Assembly: GCA_015060485.1 (NCBI GenBank)
Contig: SUYI01000014.1
Location: 1 to 64,000 of the forward strand
From: Prevotella sp.
GTDB lineage: Bacteria > Bacteroidota > Bacteroidia > Bacteroidales > Bacteroidaceae
Direction of reading: 5' to 3'
Length of the DNA stretch: 64,000 nt
Shown: positions 61,568 to 64,000 of the stretch, piece after piece
How the letters are laid out: each line of letters opens with the position of its first letter
Position numbering within the stretch: the first letter of the stretch is position 1
Notes under the pieces: generated by a model
What the model was told of the DNA's origin: nothing
Seen by the model: the letters and a program-made list of their open reading frames with translations, nothing else
The model's database searches: none
Made by a program: the position numbers and the translations under genes

Positions 61568-62230
61568 CTATGGGATGATAGGTTTAGGAGAGGCCTTCCT
61601 GCGTGTGGCAGCAGGACGCGAAGGCATCTTCGGCTGCACTGTATCGCGGTTCTGAGTATCAGAAGACTGCTGATTGTTGTCGCCCTCGATATCTTCCGAC
61701 TGGAAAGACCCTACACTATTGGTTACTTCGTAGTGCAACATATGCTCGTCACTACGGAAATAAGTTCCTTGCAGGGTACGCTCAGGAGTAACGACTTTGG
61801 AGAACTTGTACGAATAGAATTCATGTTTGATACCGTCCCAGAAGAGTTCTTCGCTGTCGAACACCAGACCATTTACATTCTTGATATGCACGCGTCCACG
61901 CAATTCCCATAGTTTCTGCTGCTCGTAATACCACGCCGTATCGGCATTGATATAGCCCTCCACGTGGAACTGCTCGTCAAACTGTTCCAGGAAGATTCCT
62001 TTCTCGAAAGTCCAACGGGGAGGCTGTTTGACGGTATTGACATCCCAGCGCTCGGTGACAATCTTATATTTAATGACGCCCGAATCGCTGATCAGCGTGT
62101 TGATACCATAACTGGTCATCATCGACACCGAGTCTCGTTCATTGATGGCAGGTGCAGTGTGTTCATGAACTTCAGTACACGAACAAAAAGCGACCAAGAG
62201 CAAACTATGAACGATTAGTCGACCTTCCAT
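61568..62230 (-). CDS. lptC: LptC-like lipopolysaccharide export lipoprotein
   Basis: A 220-residue protein matching Bacteroidetes LptC. Lipobox in LLLVAFCSC. LptC body: SDSGVIKYKIVTERWDV, FEKGIFLEQFD, VEGYINADTAWYYEQQKLWEL and VFDSEELFWDG. It moves LPS from the inner membrane to LptA. ATG 62230 overlaps the barrel gene's stop by 16 bases; the earlier start at 62242 lacks a good context. Confidence 0.87.
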   Translation of the reverse strand: MEGRLIVHSLLLVAFCSCTEVHEHTAPAINERDSVSMMTSYGINTLISDSGVIKYKIVTERWDVNTVKQPPRWTFEKGIFLEQFDEQFHVEGYINADTAWYYEQQKLWELRGRVHIKNVNGLVFDSEELFWDGIKHEFYSYKFSKVVTPERTLQGTYFRSDEHMLHYEVTNSVGSFQSEDIEGDNNQQSSDTQNRDTVQPKMPSRPAATRRKASPKPIIP

Positions 62231-63531
62231 TTTGCAAACCAACGTTCGTTGAATGTCAGTCCTATATTAATGCGGAACGTATTTTCCGTCAACATGTCCT
62301 TCGCAGAGTTGTGAACCCACTGTGCGCTGATATTCAGCGAAGTACGGTTGTTCCAAGTGTTGACGATGGGAATACCGAAACCGGCACTCAGCGTCAGTTC
62401 CTTCGGACCGTCTTGCGTACCTATTTTATAATAAGGTGTAGCATATGAGGCTCCCATGCGGTAGTGCACACGCTTGAGGAACTTACGATTCATGGCGTCA
62501 GGAATCCAGTCGAGACCCACCGTAACTTTATGACGGTCGCTAAGAATACCGCTTGTTGCCTCGTAATGCTTGGTGGCACTATTGACGGCTGGGAAATCTA
62601 ACGAACCCCACTTCTGCAACTGATAATCGACACCAACTGTCAGGCTGTTCTTGTGCACAACGGTGGCGCCTAAGCCGAAGGAATAAGGCAGGCTCAAACC
62701 ATTTGCCACGCTGTCGGTGGTTGTCGACGATACACTCGTGTTGCTATTGGTATTCGATATGCTCATGCGTGCATCGGCACCTAGCTTATGACCAAAGCCT
62801 ACGATGGCGCCTAACGTCAGACGGTCATTCTTTGTAATATTGCCAGACCATTGAGCACCCAGGTCAAGCTTCCAATTGTTGACATTGATGCTATAGGTTC
62901 GTGTCAGCGTGTTTGCATAAGAGTCGCTGAACACCGATGTTACCGTCTTCTCGTACTTTCCCCAGAAATACGACATGTTAGCACCCACGGAAAAACCTTT
63001 GGCAAATTCCCATCCCAAGCCCAGGAAAGCCTGCGAGAAACCACCGCTGCCCTTGTAAGTGTTGTTATAATAGTTGTCGCTAATACCACCGAAATAGTCG
63101 CCTTCATGCGAGCCAATCCACTGGGCATTATAGAAATTATAGCCAATATTAGAATAAGGTATGACGCCAAAACTGGCACCCACCTTCTTCAAGACACGGA
63201 ACGATGCCACAGCATAGTCAAAATCGGCTGTACGGGAGTTCTTCTTGACATCGCCCTCCTTGAAATTCGTGATTTGACCCGAGAGACCGACATCGAAGAG
63301 CATGGTCAGAGAGTCTACTGCAGAGTATGAGGCAGGATTCACCACATTGGGAAACTTGCTGTCGCGCACACCAATAGAGAGTCCGGACATTCCACGGCTA
63401 AAGCTCAACGACTGATCTGCCAGCACGCCTAAGCCAAACTGACTGTATGGGGATAGTGTATTGCTAATTTGCCCCATAGAGGAGATGGCCATCAAGCCCG
63501 CCAAGATGCTTCCAAATATTCGTTTTTTCAT
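62215..63531 (-). CDS. Exported outer-membrane beta-barrel protein
   Basis: A 438-residue exported protein. Signal peptide through AGLMAISSMGQ. Body begins SPYSQFGLGVLADQ and NVVNPASYSAVDSLTMLFDVG, a beginning shared by a Bacteroidetes outer-membrane protein family usually upstream of lptC, resembling the FadL/OmpP1 fold. Sixteen or so alternating strands are plausible. A TAATTTTG box lies at 63563-63570. Substrate unknown. Confidence 0.82.
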   Translation of the reverse strand: MKKRIFGSILAGLMAISSMGQISNTLSPYSQFGLGVLADQSLSFSRGMSGLSIGVRDSKFPNVVNPASYSAVDSLTMLFDVGLSGQITNFKEGDVKKNSRTADFDYAVASFRVLKKVGASFGVIPYSNIGYNFYNAQWIGSHEGDYFGGISDNYYNNTYKGSGGFSQAFLGLGWEFAKGFSVGANMSYFWGKYEKTVTSVFSDSYANTLTRTYSINVNNWKLDLGAQWSGNITKNDRLTLGAIVGFGHKLGADARMSISNTNSNTSVSSTTTDSVANGLSLPYSFGLGATVVHKNSLTVGVDYQLQKWGSLDFPAVNSATKHYEATSGILSDRHKVTVGLDWIPDAMNRKFLKRVHYRMGASYATPYYKIGTQDGPKELTLSAGFGIPIVNTWNNRTSLNISAQWVHNSAKDMLTENTFRINIGLTFNERWFAKWKVD

Positions 63532-63562
63532 CTATTTTTCTTACTTATTCGAAAATCGTCTG

Positions 63563-63570
63563 CAAAATTA
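63563..63570 (-). promoter_or_regulatory. -7 box for the barrel-lptC-CNNM operon
   Basis: Minus-strand CAATAATTTTGCAG, 32 bases before ATG 63531. Confidence 0.55.
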
Positions 63571-63615
63571 TTGAAAAAAAACGAAATAAACGCACGATAA
63601 GTGGAAAATATAAGC

Positions 63616-63623
63616 TAATTTTG
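63616..63623 (+). promoter_or_regulatory. -7 box for the DUF4105 gene, apparently leaderless
   Basis: TAAGCTAATTTTGCATC; the GTG at 63628 begins four bases after the box, close to where transcription would start. Confidence 0.5.
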
Positions 63624-63627
63624 CATC

Positions 63628-64000
63628 GTGAAACATTTAAAAACCATTTTTTGGGGTCTTAAAACCCTTTTTGGGGTCATCTTGGCGGGTATCTCAACAG
63701 CAGCCTGGGGACAAACGCCCCAACAGGAAATGCCTGTTGTCGACCCGATGGATTCTGTGGAAATCAGTTTGCTGACCTGTCAGCCTCACGACGAGGTTTA
63801 CAGCCTTTACGGGCATACCGCCATCCGGTTCCGCGACAGCCGGAAAGAAAAGATGATCGATGCCGCATTCAACTATGGCGTTTTCGATTTCAAGAAGTCG
63901 ATGTTCGTACTACGTTTCGTTTTCGGACTGACGGACTACGAATTAGGAGCCTATCCTTATAAATACTTCGTTCAGGAATATCGCAAGTTTGGTTGTCTGG
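63628..64000 (+). CDS. DUF4105 (Lnb N-terminal periplasmic) protein, 3' end outside window
   Basis: A 124-codon visible part. From GTG at 63628 the frame encodes a hydrophobic signal peptide (LFGVILAGISTAAWG), then SVEISLLTCQPHDEVYSLYG, GHTAIRFRD and FNYGVFDFKKSMFVLRFVFG, which is the start of DUF4105, a cysteine/histidine-containing envelope family. The only other candidate starts are downstream of the signal peptide, so GTG is preferred. Confidence 0.85.
   Translation, partial: MKHLKTIFWGLKTLFGVILAGISTAAWGQTPQQEMPVVDPMDSVEISLLTCQPHDEVYSLYGHTAIRFRDSRKEKMIDAAFNYGVFDFKKSMFVLRFVFGLTDYELGAYPYKYFVQEYRKFGCL

Overview
The window looks like chromosomal DNA of a Bacteroidales bacterium, most likely Prevotellaceae (Prevotella/Segatella-like). 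Evidence: many genes start just downstream of the Bacteroidetes promoter box TAnnTTTG, Shine-Dalgarno sites are mostly absent, and several families typical of the phylum occur together (PorT-type barrel, DUF4494, DUF4923, LysM/periplasmic-binding fusion, an exported protein with a Prevotella-type C-terminal tail). The organism call is inference from gene content, with no marker gene search behind it.

Layout. 1-10.3 kb is core metabolism and maintenance: the 5' two thirds of pyruvate:ferredoxin oxidoreductase (cut by the window start), an AAA ATPase, an iron alcohol dehydrogenase, a TRIC-type channel coupled to rarA, an acidic-tailed unknown protein and a membrane pyrophosphatase. 10.3-20.5 kb is an AT-rich accessory island just after tRNA-Lys(CTT): an HU-like protein, tandem and inverted repeats, a possible small ORF, a strong candidate for a structured (pseudoknotted) RNA, an EcoRI-like adenine methyltransferase overlapping a DUF262-HNH nuclease gene, a RhuM-family gene between two 74-bp promoter/operator copies, two unrecognised overlapping genes, a DUF3987-type primase/helicase protein and a PIN toxin-antitoxin pair bracketed by matching hairpins. 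No integrase or transposase was seen.

20.5-50.3 kb returns to housekeeping and nutrient handling: SpoU methyltransferase, an EFR1 flavodoxin-ferredoxin, YggS, DUF4494, a membrane pseudokinase, an aminotransferase, an FtsX-like permease, mannonate dehydratase, a family-10-like glycosidase, RuvC, a double-ATPase ABC protein, ClpC, a SpoIIE phosphatase, an S9 peptidase followed by an MFS transporter, a two-part Rid-fold protein, an endo/exonuclease family protein, a POT peptide transporter, envelope proteins, a carboxylesterase and an alanine:cation symporter. Peptide use (S9 peptidase, MFS, POT, AGCS) is a recurring theme. 50.3-51.1 kb is a gene-poor scar with an AraC remnant, a perfect 21-bp inverted repeat and 21-bp tandem repeats.

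51.1-64 kb holds HIT, DUF1015 and YigZ proteins, a lipoprotein, a GT2 glycosyltransferase, a large exported protein with a lytic transglycosylase, tRNA-Arg(TCT), then the envelope cluster PpiD-like chaperone, CNNM/CorC protein, LptC and an outer-membrane barrel, and finally the start of a DUF4105 protein cut by the window end.

The most interesting part is 11.2-15.6 kb: a complex RNA fold directly ahead of a methyltransferase/DUF262-HNH pair, next to a duplicated palindromic promoter and a scar that looks like the tail of a deleted restriction-modification gene.
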